Assembly (NCBI GenBank): GCA_018105865.1
Contig: CM030852.1
Coordinates: 14,591,945-14,655,944 of the forward strand
From: Metaphire vulgaris
Taxonomy: Eukaryota > Annelida > Clitellata > Crassiclitellata > Megascolecidae
Direction: 5' to 3'
DNA: 64,000 nt
The notes below the pieces were generated by a model that did no database searches, had not been told where the DNA came from, and saw nothing but the letters and a program-made list of their open reading frames with translations. Below, in pieces: positions 40,957 to 51,536 of the stretch. Position numbers and translations under genes: made by a program. Position 1 is the stretch's first letter. Each line of letters opens with the position of its first letter.

Positions 40957-43900
40957 CATCATCATCACCATTAAGATCAAGCTATTCATTGGAATCGCAT
41001 TTTGTGAATAAAGAGCTATTCACATACAAATAGGCAACCGACATAACACCTTAAACTAATTTACGTTCGGCAATTTTTGTATTCAGAAACTATAAACTCG
41101 CGAATGAGCCCAGCGCATATGTTGGATTGGCGCATGAACGACAATTATGAGACATCACTTGCAAACATTTTGTCAAATGTAGGAAATGAAAACTTAATCA
41201 AACATCAGGCATGAGAAAAAAATCAAAGATCAAACAAGAACAAGAGAAAGAGAAAAAAGCGCTAAAATTAACAGAACGAAAGAAATGAAATATTTCCAGA
41301 GTTAACATTCACTTCTTACTCGAAAACAATCAAAAGTAAACAGTGTTGACTTTCAAAGGCTGTTTGTTGATTGACAAATCATTGGCTTTTGGAAACATTT
41401 GATCCCATTGGGAATTCTATATTGGCATTATACATATATGAGGAGCAATATTTCTTAAAATTAAAACTCAGCAACAAACATCATTATGAATTCATAATTG
41501 AAATCTATTCCCAGACCGGTTTCTTCAAGCTCGATATAATTTACAGTAAGTGTACAAGATCCACAAAATCTGCTTCCAACATTTAATTATATGTCTTCCT
41601 TAAGAAGAAATCTATTATTTTCAGAAACTGAAATCACACGATTGGTGATTTCAAATTAGAACGCAATCAGAATAAAATACTGTTATGTAGACGTAGTTAA
41701 ATTTAAATTCCCGTTGTTTACCTGGCGGAGTAACTTCTGTCGTATTGCTCCCAATGAAATTGCGACCGTTGATGGAATTGTTGGCTACGCATTTGTAAGA
41801 ACCTGATGTAGTTACGACTGTTTGTTGACCGGACGAGATCTGGTTTTGACATTGATCGTACCAGACATAAGTAGGATTTGGTAGGCCGTTTGCCACGCAT
41901 GTTAGGAGAGTTCCGGTGACATTTTCTGTACTTTTCGTAGCGTTTCCACAGCTGTACGCATTGGCATTGTTTTGAAGACTGATCTTGTTACCAGTTTCAA
42001 TTTTAGAGATCTTTGATGTAATGTTCGTAGACTGTGTAATACTGGCTTCTGAAACGCCTTCTGTTAAAAACCGAGATAAAAAATACATTCACTATCGGAT
42101 ATCCTGAAGGTTTGCTTCTGATGCAAGAGACTCAAGCAGGTTGAATTATTTTTGTTCGTGTTTTCAATGAATATTTGGACAAGTTAACGATCCCATAAAG
42201 GCAAAAATGAGAGCAACTGTTTAAAATACTTTCACCCCAACTCAATATTTCAATAAAACGTACTCCAAGTGGAAGTGGAGATATTTCTGAAGACTGATTT
42301 TTTGCTGGTCTCTAGGTTGTTAAATGCTCAAAGTTGGTGCAGAATGAAATTTGACTGACCATTCAGTACAATGCTCGCAAATGGCTGCAAATGGTTTTGC
42401 GGAGAGGCCAGAAAACAGACTAACCCCATGATGGGCCTTCGTCCTCTTTTTCTACGTAGGCTTATTCATCCGCTTGTGCAGAATACATGCCAACTGCTTA
42501 ATAACCAGACAATTTTGTCGTCTTTCTCAATTTCTCCCATCAGTAACTTTTAATCGTTCCTCGTAGTCATGCAAACTCCGCGTGCTATTTCTTTGCTGTG
42601 GCTATGTTTCTTCTGTCAGGAAATTTTTGGATATATAGACCAAAGATGGCTTATGCGTTGGGTTAGCTCATGGGGTAGGGTGGGTTGGGTCAGAAATTTA
42701 GGCAGTTATGTTGGATTGGGTCGGGTTGGGTTGCACCATGGCAATGTTTAAAATGAAATTAGGCAGAAATATAAATATACTATTAACAAATAAATAAAAT
42801 TGTATCCATGTTACATTAGATCTGTTTTACACTAATGTTCTTGTTTAATTAAAATCGACCTTCTAGTTCTCGATGTATAATTTTTTCAAGACTCGTTTAA
42901 TGCAAATTTTATGCAGTAATTGTCGCTAACTAACGAACTTGTTGACTTTAGTTACTTGATGCTTGGTTGGGGTGGGGTGGGCGAATGCTTCCAATTGTCG
43001 GCGTAGGTTGAGTGGGTTGGAGATTTGATGAGTCGGGTTCAAAGAATGGACCCATGGCTATCTCTGATGCAGACTCCTAGACATTCTCCATTAGTGTATA
43101 TTATTACCATGGGAACCCTTGTGAATGAGCGGGATCTGTACAAATTGAAAATGTCGAAAATGGTCAAACATTTGATGATGCTATATATGGATGACCCTTT
43201 AATGTAGACGTGACAAGTAATGCTAACTCCAAAACGGCAGAAAGGATGGCTATTTCCAGTATGATTTTTACTGTTTCTTAAATTTCATTAGCACTACTTA
43301 TATACACTTGAAATGTAAATATTTTATCACTATACGAAGATGAATTATTACTCCAATAACTGACTTACTACATTTGTCCATTGTGAATGCACTGTCGTCG
43401 TCTAGCTTATATGTTGCAATGGCTGTATGATTGTTCCCGTTGATAGCATTAGTAACTGAACAGACGTATTCTCCTCCGAATTCCGCTGTAATACGAGTTC
43501 CTTTAACAACTTCATTACGAATGACGTCCAACCAGTGAACATCAAGTGGAGGAGGATATGCATAGGGATGACATTCGAGGATTTTGTACTCACAAATGCC
43601 AGATTCTTCTACGTGAGATGTTTCGTTAATGCTGAACTCATTAAATTTAATGCCTGTAAAACAAAAACACATTAGCTGCCTTGTATGAAGTCAAAAGATG
43701 TACATGTATTCCCATAAATATTGCTTTGATTTGGCTATTATGTTATCTTCGTCAAACAAGCCTGATGGACAGTTAATTATTTGAAGACCGGCTTTATTCG
43801 CAACAGTATTTTGCGGCTATTTGAGTTGCATATGAATTTGTTAAAATCGATGGTAGATATATTTTGCTATAAATTCTATCTGGACATATAATAAGAGCTG

Positions 43901-45432
43901 GTACAGCCACACACAAACACACACACATAAATATATATATATATACAGTGGTGTGAAAAATTCTTGCATAGGCTGAACACGATTTTGCTATTTTGGACAT
44001 TGGGTCTGATATTCTCGCCAAATCCCCTTACACATTCTGCACCTATGTTTGTGCTTTTTATTACGTGCTTATGAAAATTTTCAACCACAACTCAGATTCG
44101 GTCCTCACTTGACAAAAACTGCCCCCTCCTCGCCATGTTAGAAATTTGAATGAAAAGCAGACAATCCATACAAAATGTTTACTCCGCGCGCTTCAGAAAT
44201 ACTGTCCACTGATTGGCTGCAAAGTATGAAGTCTTATTGGTCGGGAAAGTATAACTTTTCATTGGATAATTACGATCTAAATTCACCATTCAATCTCGTT
44301 GGTTCATCTTCCCATGAAAAACCGGGTCAAATGCAAGAAAAAGCAGCACCATGCACAGAAATTTGTGCAGAATTAAATTTCCAATAAAACGGCATATAAT
44401 AAGCCAACATTGTAAGGGGATTTGGCGAGAATATCAGACTTATGTCAAAAATAGCGAAATCGTGTAGCCTATGCAAAACTTTTTCACACCACTGTATATA
44501 TAGACCTTTAGGGTCTACCAATCTTTCACCGCATGAAGACGGTTAACATTGAGATAAAATGTTCGCATGAATTCGAATGTGAACTGTACTTCTTTAGATC
44601 ATGAGGCAATATTGAAGAAAATGTTAATCGTGTCTTCGGAGAGAGCTATAGGCCTATATAGCAACCGAAATACTACCCCTTGGCACCTCTTTCTCATGGA
44701 ATATTACATATAGCTGTTTATTTGAACTCTAGATTGCAATTTTCGATTTGCACAATTTTGCATATATTTCATTTACAGTTTTCAGCCCATACGGTGTATG
44801 CCCTCTATTGAGCAAACCGAATTCTCTAGTATGCATTTGGAATTACATGGAAGAATATGAAGGGTGTAACAAACGTTTCTGACCCACGTGTCTCATTGAA
44901 GTGGAACATTACTTGCTTACACTGTGAACCAAAAAATTCCAAACCCATTTTATTTTGTCAAATTTTAACCAATTTTGATCGCGTGAAACGAGCTACAAGT
45001 AGGCAATTGGCTGCAGTCAACTCCTTCGCACATCGCCTTCTTCAAAAACTTCAACTGCAGATCGTCGTGAATAATAATAATAATCCTTCACAATAGCATC
45101 ACCAGTTAATCTGTTAATCTACAGAGTTGCATAATTTACGCTCCGATTGCAGGCAATAAACGTGACATTACAGATGAGAGACTGATTCGCATACGCCCAA
45201 CGTTCAGGAAGTCAGCAATGGTTTGCATTGTTGTATCGAAACTGGACTCCGTGATTGAGACGGAATATCAAGGTGAGCGACGTCTATTACTGTGACGTGG
45301 CGCTTTAGGAGATGCCTTCTGCCATCCGCTCACTATAATTGTTCCGTCTGTTCACATTTGTCAGAGTCGTAATATTGTTGCGAATTTCAAGGAGAGCAGT
45401 TTCAACGGAGTGAAACTTTCGGTAGGTAGACT

Positions 45433-45498
<66 letters not shown>

Positions 45499-47539
45499 AG
45501 AGAGTTGGAGGAAACGGCCAAACACTGATTTACATTCAACTGTTCAACTTTATACTAACATGAAGTGTTTATCTGCGGAGTTTCCCAATTGAACGGAAGA
45601 CTGGGTGCACTCGAGTCACAATTTGTCGGCTGACCTTTCGGTGTTTTGAAGTAAAGAGTGCAGACATAGGACGGAACAGAGGGAATCGTAGCTGTTACTA
45701 TGATATGGGATGATGATGTCGTATTTGTCACAGTTTCTGAACTGGGAATAATGGTATTTGGATCTGATTTCAATGTCCATTTGAGAGAAGGATACAGAGG
45801 AGGGAGTGCAATTGATGATGGTGGTGTTGGTGCAACTGGCAATGGTCCACTGTATTTAACTGCCAATTCAAAGAAGACATCATCTTCGCAACCTTCTACG
45901 GCTTCGGTGACGTTGCTCCTGATAGTTGAATTCGTATCTGCAATATACGTGATCAGTAAAACGTTTATTTTAAGCAAGAAAATAAATATAATTGTAAATG
46001 ACGTGATTGTGATTGCTGGTTTCAGAAGACGCGATCTGATTGTGTCACGACTGTACTACATTGGCCGCCCTCGTAGGCCTATATCCAGCCCGGGTTAAGT
46101 TTCATGTCTTGAGAGCTGTTACGCTATCTCTTATTCGAGCTGCCGATTGGATGGGGGGACCAGCCTCCTTGTCGTGTGAGAGTTCAACAGATTTGCATAC
46201 AACTTTTAATATCGGTATTCGCTCTCTTCTTCAATTTTTCTTAAACAATATATTTGCTAATATGCTATCAGCTGCCACGAAACTAGAGATTCAGACGCTA
46301 TCTAGACCTGGTCGAACAAAATAATGACAAAATTCATATAGAGAAATCTTTGTGAATATGATGCAGGCAATCAAAAGAATAATCTCTGACGCAAAATGAC
46401 AACGAATTTGTCAAAATCTGAATGTCTCAAATCAAGGCTATACATTTCACTGCAGCCATCCCAGCCAAGTCACCTAAATTCAAGTATGCGTACCCACAAC
46501 GACGAGAATTCCTTGATACGTTGCAAGGCCACTATAACAGGCGTAATATCCTCCGAGCTGTAGATTAGCGCTGAATACAATTAAATTGCACACGGTTGAA
46601 CTGGGCTTTTCTGTTTTGAAACTTCCTGAAAAACCGGCGATGATGTTACAGCTGCTGTCCGTCATTTTAATTCTATTTGGACCTCCAAGGTCTCCATCTG
46701 GTGAAAACACCCAGTCGATGGCCATGCTATCGTCGTTTGAACAGTTGAAGTAGGAACTCCCTCCAACACTGACCGCTAGATTCTTTGGCTTTTGCACAAT
46801 TGCTCCTCGTGCGACTACGCAAAAATTCAAATTTTTACATAAGATCTTAATATTTCAAACCGACTTCGCCATTTTAAATCTATATCAGCAACAGATCTTC
46901 GCTTAATTAGTTATCGCAATGGAATATGATACTTTATAATCTGTATGTTTATGGCAGTGTTTTATCTATATAGGAACTTTCACGAGAAGCGTTTTGAATG
47001 CTTCTTGTCCATAAATTATATTTTTAAATTTAAATTTATTTTGTAATTAGATTGATTTTGAAGTTTTATCCGACTTAAATCAATGTGTAGTAATCCGCCT
47101 TTTAATTAAAGTTAAATCTACAATGGAATACAATGGAGCAGTACGCATAAATAAAGAATTTAAAACAAATCGGACATAGGTTGAGTTCTGTCATCTTTCT
47201 TATATAAAAGCACTAAATGTATGCAAATTTGTATAAGGATAAACTCTTATACTTTAAATTCGACCAGCAGATGAAATTTCAAAATACGAGCGTATTGAGA
47301 ACTTATCGAGTGTTGTAAAAGTGAATAAAGTGCGTGGAATTGTAATTTTAAAATAATAAGTTGGCATAGGATAAAGCAGACAGTATCAATGGCGAGTTTA
47401 TTGATAGAGAATCTTGAACGTTAATGAACATTAATGACGTTGAGTTCTGACCTCTCGTCAAAAGAATTAAGTTCAGAAGAAGAATCGTTGAAACTCGACT
47501 TCTCCGAAGAATCTTCTCGATGCGTCTAAGATCTTCCAT
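36050..47539 (-). CDS. Receptor C: V-like, three Ig-like domains, stalk, TM1, TM2, tail with two YxxL pairs
   Basis: The model is join(47452-47539, 46494-46814, 45560-45937, 43369-43653, 41722-42060, 39538-39570, 39073-39228, 37108-37230, 36648-36803, 36050-36171) on the complement: 2001 bases, 666 residues, all introns phase 1. It is the most complete member. The tail has YEGL-x9-YEGL, YINI, and YEEL-x10-YQEL, that is two ITAM-like pairs. A CR1-like LINE sits between TM2 and TM1. Compared with B it has no truncation, no extra D3 fragment and a small first intron (0.6 kb). Probably a membrane recognition receptor coupling to SH2 signalling; this is inference from motifs. Confidence 0.8.
36648..36803 (-). 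CDS. Receptor C exon 9: tail with YEGL pair and YINI
   Basis: YEGLERNQRTIQVYEGL has two YxxL sites nine residues apart; the first is also SHYEGL, which fits the loose ITIM form (S/I/V/L)xYxxL. PEYINI follows. Phase 1-1, GCTTAG acceptor, GTAAGA donor. Confidence 0.8.
37108..37230 (-). CDS. Receptor C exon 8: TM2
   Basis: CECSGG, then helix MVLFIFCLVVCGIIFVPWIL, then SHCCRKNSKKSQ. Differs from receptor B at only a few residues. Confidence 0.8.
37441..37515. mobile_element. (AAT)n plus SINE-tail repeat
   Basis: AATAATAAT then GTGGTTTTAAGTGGTTTAGG and GTGAAAACCACTG, matching the copies at 8550 and 31490; it abuts the 3' end of a CR1-like LINE. Confidence 0.65.
37523..38330 (-). mobile_element. 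CR1-like LINE, 3' half of reverse transcriptase
   Basis: The minus strand carries the catalytic FADDT motif near 38300, then FQWSVDWQMLFNIDKC, YKSLVRPHLEYCVQAWNP and FSARVVDKWNSLD, the order expected in CR1/Jockey-type elements. Several frameshifts split it into three frames, so it is dead. Lies in the receptor C intron between TM2 and TM1. Confidence 0.85.
39073..39228 (-). CDS. Receptor C exon 7: TM1 and Cys loop
   Basis: WIWLLLLLLLLLFVLPACVF, then FSKSCREN, EEFPWIEK and LPCMNEKG. Phase 1-1. One loop Cys of receptor B (PCYGG) is replaced here by Trp (LWYGF), so Cys number in the loop differs between the two genes. Confidence 0.75.
39538..39570 (-). CDS. Receptor C exon 6: 33-base stalk exon
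   Basis: CTTTAG/AGAATC...GACG/GTATGT, phase 1-1, encodes NLSPGPSSAD, a Pro/Ser stalk with one NLS sequon. Stretch 39575-41720 beyond it: a MITE-like block at 40455-40870 and an (ATT)n run; no exon. Confidence 0.6.
40455..40870. mobile_element. Candidate MITE with GAGCGTTCTCATTGG / GCGAGCGAAGCGAGC ends
   Basis: A CpG-rich block flanked by ATTATTATT on both sides, with internal repeated TTTTAACGTACA. The CGAGCGTTCTC left end and GCACTGCGAGCG right end suggest a transposed unit, but no clear inverted repeat is visible. Confidence 0.3.
40878..40958. repeat. (ATT)n microsatellite
   Basis: About 25 ATT units with one interruption, ending in ATC and ACC variants. Confidence 0.9.
41722..42060 (-). 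CDS. Receptor C exon 5: D4 Ig domain
   Basis: A 113-codon exon: Ser/Thr/Asn-rich lead with several N-x-S/T sites, then GTLLTCVANGLPNPTYVWY and SGSYKCVANNSING. The typical C2/I pattern is clear. Extra Cys in YSCGN and in WYDQC. The region 42061-43360 has only a G-rich GGGTTGGG patch near 42660-42735. Confidence 0.8.
43369..43653 (-). CDS. Receptor C exon 4: D3 Ig domain
   Basis: SGICEYKILECHPYAYPPP, VHW, FGGEYVCSVTNAINGNN, closing MDKC. C-W-C with extra upstream Cys as in the other receptors. TTTTACAG acceptor, GTAAGT donor. Confidence 0.8.
43946..44494. mobile_element. 549-bp element with long inverted repeats, CAGTGGTGTGAAAA ends
   Basis: Both ends begin CAGTGGTGTGAAAAA-type sequence and the inverted repeats extend about 110 bases inward (both read GATATTCTCGCCAAATCCCC). 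Flanked by TATATATA on both sides, so TA or 8-bp duplication cannot be told apart. No transposase. Confidence 0.8.
45434..45494. repeat. (GA)n microsatellite
   Basis: About 30 GA units, 65 bases downstream of the D2 exon of receptor C. Confidence 0.95.
45560..45937 (-). CDS. Receptor C exon 3: D2 Ig-like domain
   Basis: 378 bases, almost identical to receptor B exon 3 (EGCEDDVFFEL, PLPVAPTPPSS, LKW, PSYVCTLYF, ETPQ). Same GTTAGT donor. The much higher identity here than in the V-like exon hints at recent gene conversion or stronger constraint. Confidence 0.8.
46494..46814 (-). CDS. Receptor C exon 2: V-like Ig domain
   Basis: Framework shared with B and D (VSVGGSSYFNCSNDD, IDW, DSSC, VCNLIVF, LQLGGYYAC, GILVVVG). 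Differences from B cluster after the C strand (DLGGPNRIKM) and between F and G strands (YSGLATYQ), the places of variable loops in V domains. Confidence 0.8.
47452..47539 (-). CDS. Receptor C exon 1: signal peptide
   Basis: MEDLRRIEKILRRSR then VSTILLLNLILLTR, phase 1 donor GTCAGA. An upstream in-frame ATG at 47578 is possible. Homologous to the receptor B leader with three residues fewer. Confidence 0.7.
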
Positions 47540-48590
47540 TGCACCTGAACCTTGAAATAACTGAAATTGTTTTTCCAATATACACTATAAAATTTCTACC
47601 GGTATTAGCATAAGTAGCAGTTTCGTTTTACATTTAGAATCAGTTCAGATGTCTTCGCTTTACTTGAAGTCATTCAGTGTCTATAATCCAATAATAACTA
47701 CTATAATAAAGAGGCCCATTCTTAAAGAGAACGAAATGTAATAATAGGCCTATATACTGTATCTAATCTTTTCTACCTCGCCGAAACATTTTTAAAATTA
47801 GAGAAGTGGTCTATGTCGTTAACCATAATGCATGTATACTTCCTGAATCTCTATATTTACATAAGGCTTCTGGTACGTTCTAGGCATAGTTTATTTGCAT
47901 ACTAAAGGCCAACCTATCTTCACCTGAAGATAGGTAGGCTTATCGCTGTCGTGTACTTTAAACTGCGCTCGCTGTCGAATTTATAAATCACAATAAGCCA
48001 AGACGTTTACTCATTGAAAATTGGAACTTCCATTTTATGTAAATTGTCGAGCAACATTCATATCGATTATTCAATCGAACAATTGACAATGAGAAATGAT
48101 TTTATTAATGGCTAATTTGGACTACAATCAGTAATTTTTAATAAATAGAAATCAAATAATTAAAATTTATCAGCAATAATAATGGCTCCATGAAGGGATT
48201 TGCGATATATCTGTGGCATGTGTGAATAAGTGATGAGTCGTCATCGTTATGTAAAAAAGCTTTTGAAAGATTATATTTATTAGACATTGCGTAGACCCGT
48301 GCGGATGGCAAGACGGAAACGCGAAAATGGAAATGAAAATGTCCAGCAATAGTTAAGTACAATCGTGCATTGAATGTTCTATTCATTCTATTGAAATGGC
48401 TCGTTCCGATCCATCTTATCATCGGCAAATACACGTTAGATAATGTATATATATATATTCAATAATATATTTCATCTCCTCTCAGAGATGGAATTTTAAA
48501 CCGTGACATTTTTCTCGCTCGACTTAAAAATATATATGACCTGGCAACCGAGGCGCATTTGTAATAATTGCGCCTAGTAAATGAACTTTA

Positions 48591-48628
48591 TGTATGTATG
48601 TATGTATGTATGTATGTATGTATGTATG

Positions 48629-48658
<30 letters not shown>
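48591..48658. repeat. (GTAT)n microsatellite
   Basis: About 17 GTAT units. Confidence 0.95.
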
Positions 48659-48659
<1 letters not shown>

Positions 48660-48677
48660 TAAATATAATATAGATAT

Positions 48678-49112
48678 TAGGGATACCAGATCAATTGGAA
48701 AGAATTTAAGGACACACAAAACACATCGGCTTATCAGAATTTTCAGGACGTTAAAGAAGCACAAAAACTAGCGATGATCTATGTTTTTGCTTGTTGGACT
48801 TTTTAGAATGTTAAAGATGCAAACAAGCACACAAAACAAAAAAACTATTCATGACTTTTTCCTTTTTTGGGACTTTTAGGACGTTAATGATGCAAAAAGC
48901 ACAAAGAACTAATGATGACCTTTTTCAGCAATCAATATCAATCACTTGCAATTAGCTCTAGCGTAATGTCTAAAATAAGTAATCAGTACTAATCACTATT
49001 TTAAGTGAAATTTAAGGACATTTTGTGTCCTTATTAAGGACAAACGCCCTTAAGGACGTGGATATGGAATTTAAGGACTGTCCTTATCATTTAAGGACGT
49101 CTGGTAACCCTA
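48678..49112. mobile_element. 435-bp hAT-like MITE, perfect 8-bp target duplication
   Basis: TAGGGATACCAGA and TCTGGTAACCCTA ends; ATAGATAT on both sides (48670-48677 and 49113-49120). Inside are TTAAGGAC repeats and GATGACCTTTTTC and TTTTTGCTTGTTGGAC modules. The 49120-50250 stretch after it is unique with no exon seen. Confidence 0.85.
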
Positions 49113-50255
49113 ATAGATATAGATAATAGATAGATATAGATAATAATATATTGCAGTATTATCGTTATATGTTTTCTGTCCTGAGACAGGTTCAGGTTCC
49201 ATAGCAGTAGATGTTCTTTAAAATATCGAACTCGAATCATATTGTTAAAATGTCATCGACATTTGACGCTGCTTTTACAGGTCTCATCATAGACCCCTTA
49301 AGTGGGTCGTGGGTCTCATAATATCAAAACGACGCAATTCAATATTCTGAAGGTCTAAGCCAACGCACTGCATAATATGAAGGTGAATAACTAAGCGATA
49401 AGGGTACAGACACTCACTGCCCATACGATTAGAAGAACTACACTGAAAGTTAATCATGGCGTTTTTCTGTGTTTGTGGTTCAGTCGCGTGAAACAATGCA
49501 TTAGGGGTCCTTAACCTTCTCCGGGGTGAACCGACAAAGCCGGGAGAAAGTCAGCTAGGGGGCTGCTGTTAGTTGTTGTAGTATGCCAAAATTTCCGGGG
49601 GAATTTGAAATTTCCAGGGGGAGGGAAGAACAATTCCCCCGGAAACGGCCTAGATTAAACCCTGTCCATGTGAACTCATCAGTATATTTGACAATATTTG
49701 TTTTCTTCGCTCTTTTCTTCCAATGGATCAACAGTGTGATACATTCTTTCAGATTTTCAGTCGCCAAAGCTATCTGCCAGATATTACAGGACAAAATCTT
49801 AGTCAAGTGCTGTGTTCAACACTCGATCTCTTGGAATACAAAAGAACTTCAATATGGTACAACAATAGACAACCTCTTCATTAGAATCAAAATCCTCTTA
49901 TAATTGAGCAAGCTGTGATTCAAAGCTCTGAAAAAATCCGTCGCTTCTACTGCAGCTGTTAGTTCACTACTGTTTCTGCCTAAAATCACTTTCTTTGATC
50001 AACCCATTCCATATGCTACATATGAGTCATCTCATTTTTGTCATTCTTAAATGCTTGAAAAAAACTAATAACAATGATGCATCCAATGCAAAAGAACTTT
50101 AATTTTGATATTATTCTTCCCACCCTCTAAGAATACCTTTTCGCATCCCAGGAAACCACCTGACAAAAACCCTGTAATGCATACAGTGTATATTCTATAT
50201 CTTAATCGTGTATTTGTTGTTGATTTCGATTATCACAGTCGTATGGCGCACTTCT

Positions 50256-50413
50256 TTATGCGTTGCTTTTAGACAATCCCTGGTAAACAACGGCCGTCGG
50301 TGGCTTTGGTTCTCGGTGCAGTTCTTCGTATGGACCTGTTGTTGGTGACTGGTTAACGGTCTTTGAATTTTCCGGTGAAATGTTCGCATATTCCATGGGT
50401 CTACTCGATGCTT
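50256..50413 (-). CDS. Receptor D exon 7: cytoplasmic tail
   Basis: CTTTCCAG acceptor; MEYANI first, then YEELHREPKPPTAVVYQGL with 11 residues between YxxL units, ending SKSNA-TAA. The last site, VVYQGL, fits the ITIM form (V-x-Y-x-x-L). So the tail could be read as ITAM-like, ITIM-like or endocytic. Confidence 0.75.
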
Positions 50414-51449
50414 CTGGAAAGCACAGATTTCAAAGCCATTTTTAAATGTTGAAAATCAGTTTTAAATGAAAGATAAAGCAATACGTTTCAGAGTTCAATA
50501 GGTCTACATAGCTTCACAATTAATTAATTGACATGTTATCTTTATTATAGTCGACGTCCATATTCATCACGTGACAAACACAAGAACTACGCTGAAAATT
50601 AATCATGGAAATCACAATTGAACCTTTACGCTATCATAATTTGTCTATGTCAAGGTAATTGATTCGTAAAATTATCACAATATATTAGCTCTTTGTTTAG
50701 CTAATGCTTTGATTAGTATACCTGTCGGTGAATTTTTCTTTCTCATGATGGGCAGCAGAATCCAGACGGTGAATGCAAGGTTGAGGAGCAGCGAGAGGCC
50801 GAGGAAGACACCGAGAATAATGACGTCAGTGCTGTCGTCCACCGGATAACTTGGAGCACATTCTACAGAGAAAGACGCGAACAAGAACTCCAATGAAACG
50901 AAGTCTTAGATTTCACAATTATCTCTCTCAAGTATTCATCTGAATGAATGCTTCGTTTTAATGTAATTTTGATTGTTTCGGCATGTTTTGCCTGATACAT
51001 TGACGACATTCAAAAATCTTTGAATAACTAATTAATGTTTTCAATAATTCAAAATGATTCAATAAAATTCTCTCTTTCTTTTAACGATCGACATAGCTTA
51101 GGCATCAATGTTTCTCAGTGGCGTAGCCAGGATTTTTGGAAGGGGTTGATTTTTGGTTTTGAACGTGACCAAATTCGGAAAAATCTTGAAAAACCAAAAA
51201 AGGTCATTACCTCATCTCTATTTTTCCTCCTTCCAAGTGCTGACAAGCAAAAAAGCTCGTCACCTCTTAAACCATTACATTCTATAGCCCGGTAGCCAAG
51301 CGGAGTTTAATCCCCAAAATTGCGTTCCAAAATTAAAAATGCATAAAAACTCATTAAAATATTTTTTCGGCAGCCAAGCCCCTAATTTCCTAGGTCACAA
51401 TGGCTTACTTAGCCTCCTAACTTTCAGTCTCTAAGGGTAATAATAATCA

Positions 51450-51536
<87 letters not shown>

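Noticed and set aside
42650..42735. Internal telomere-like GGGTTGGG run
   Set aside because: Unit is irregular (GGGTAGGGTGGGTTGGG) and mixed with other bases; no consistent TTAGGG array.
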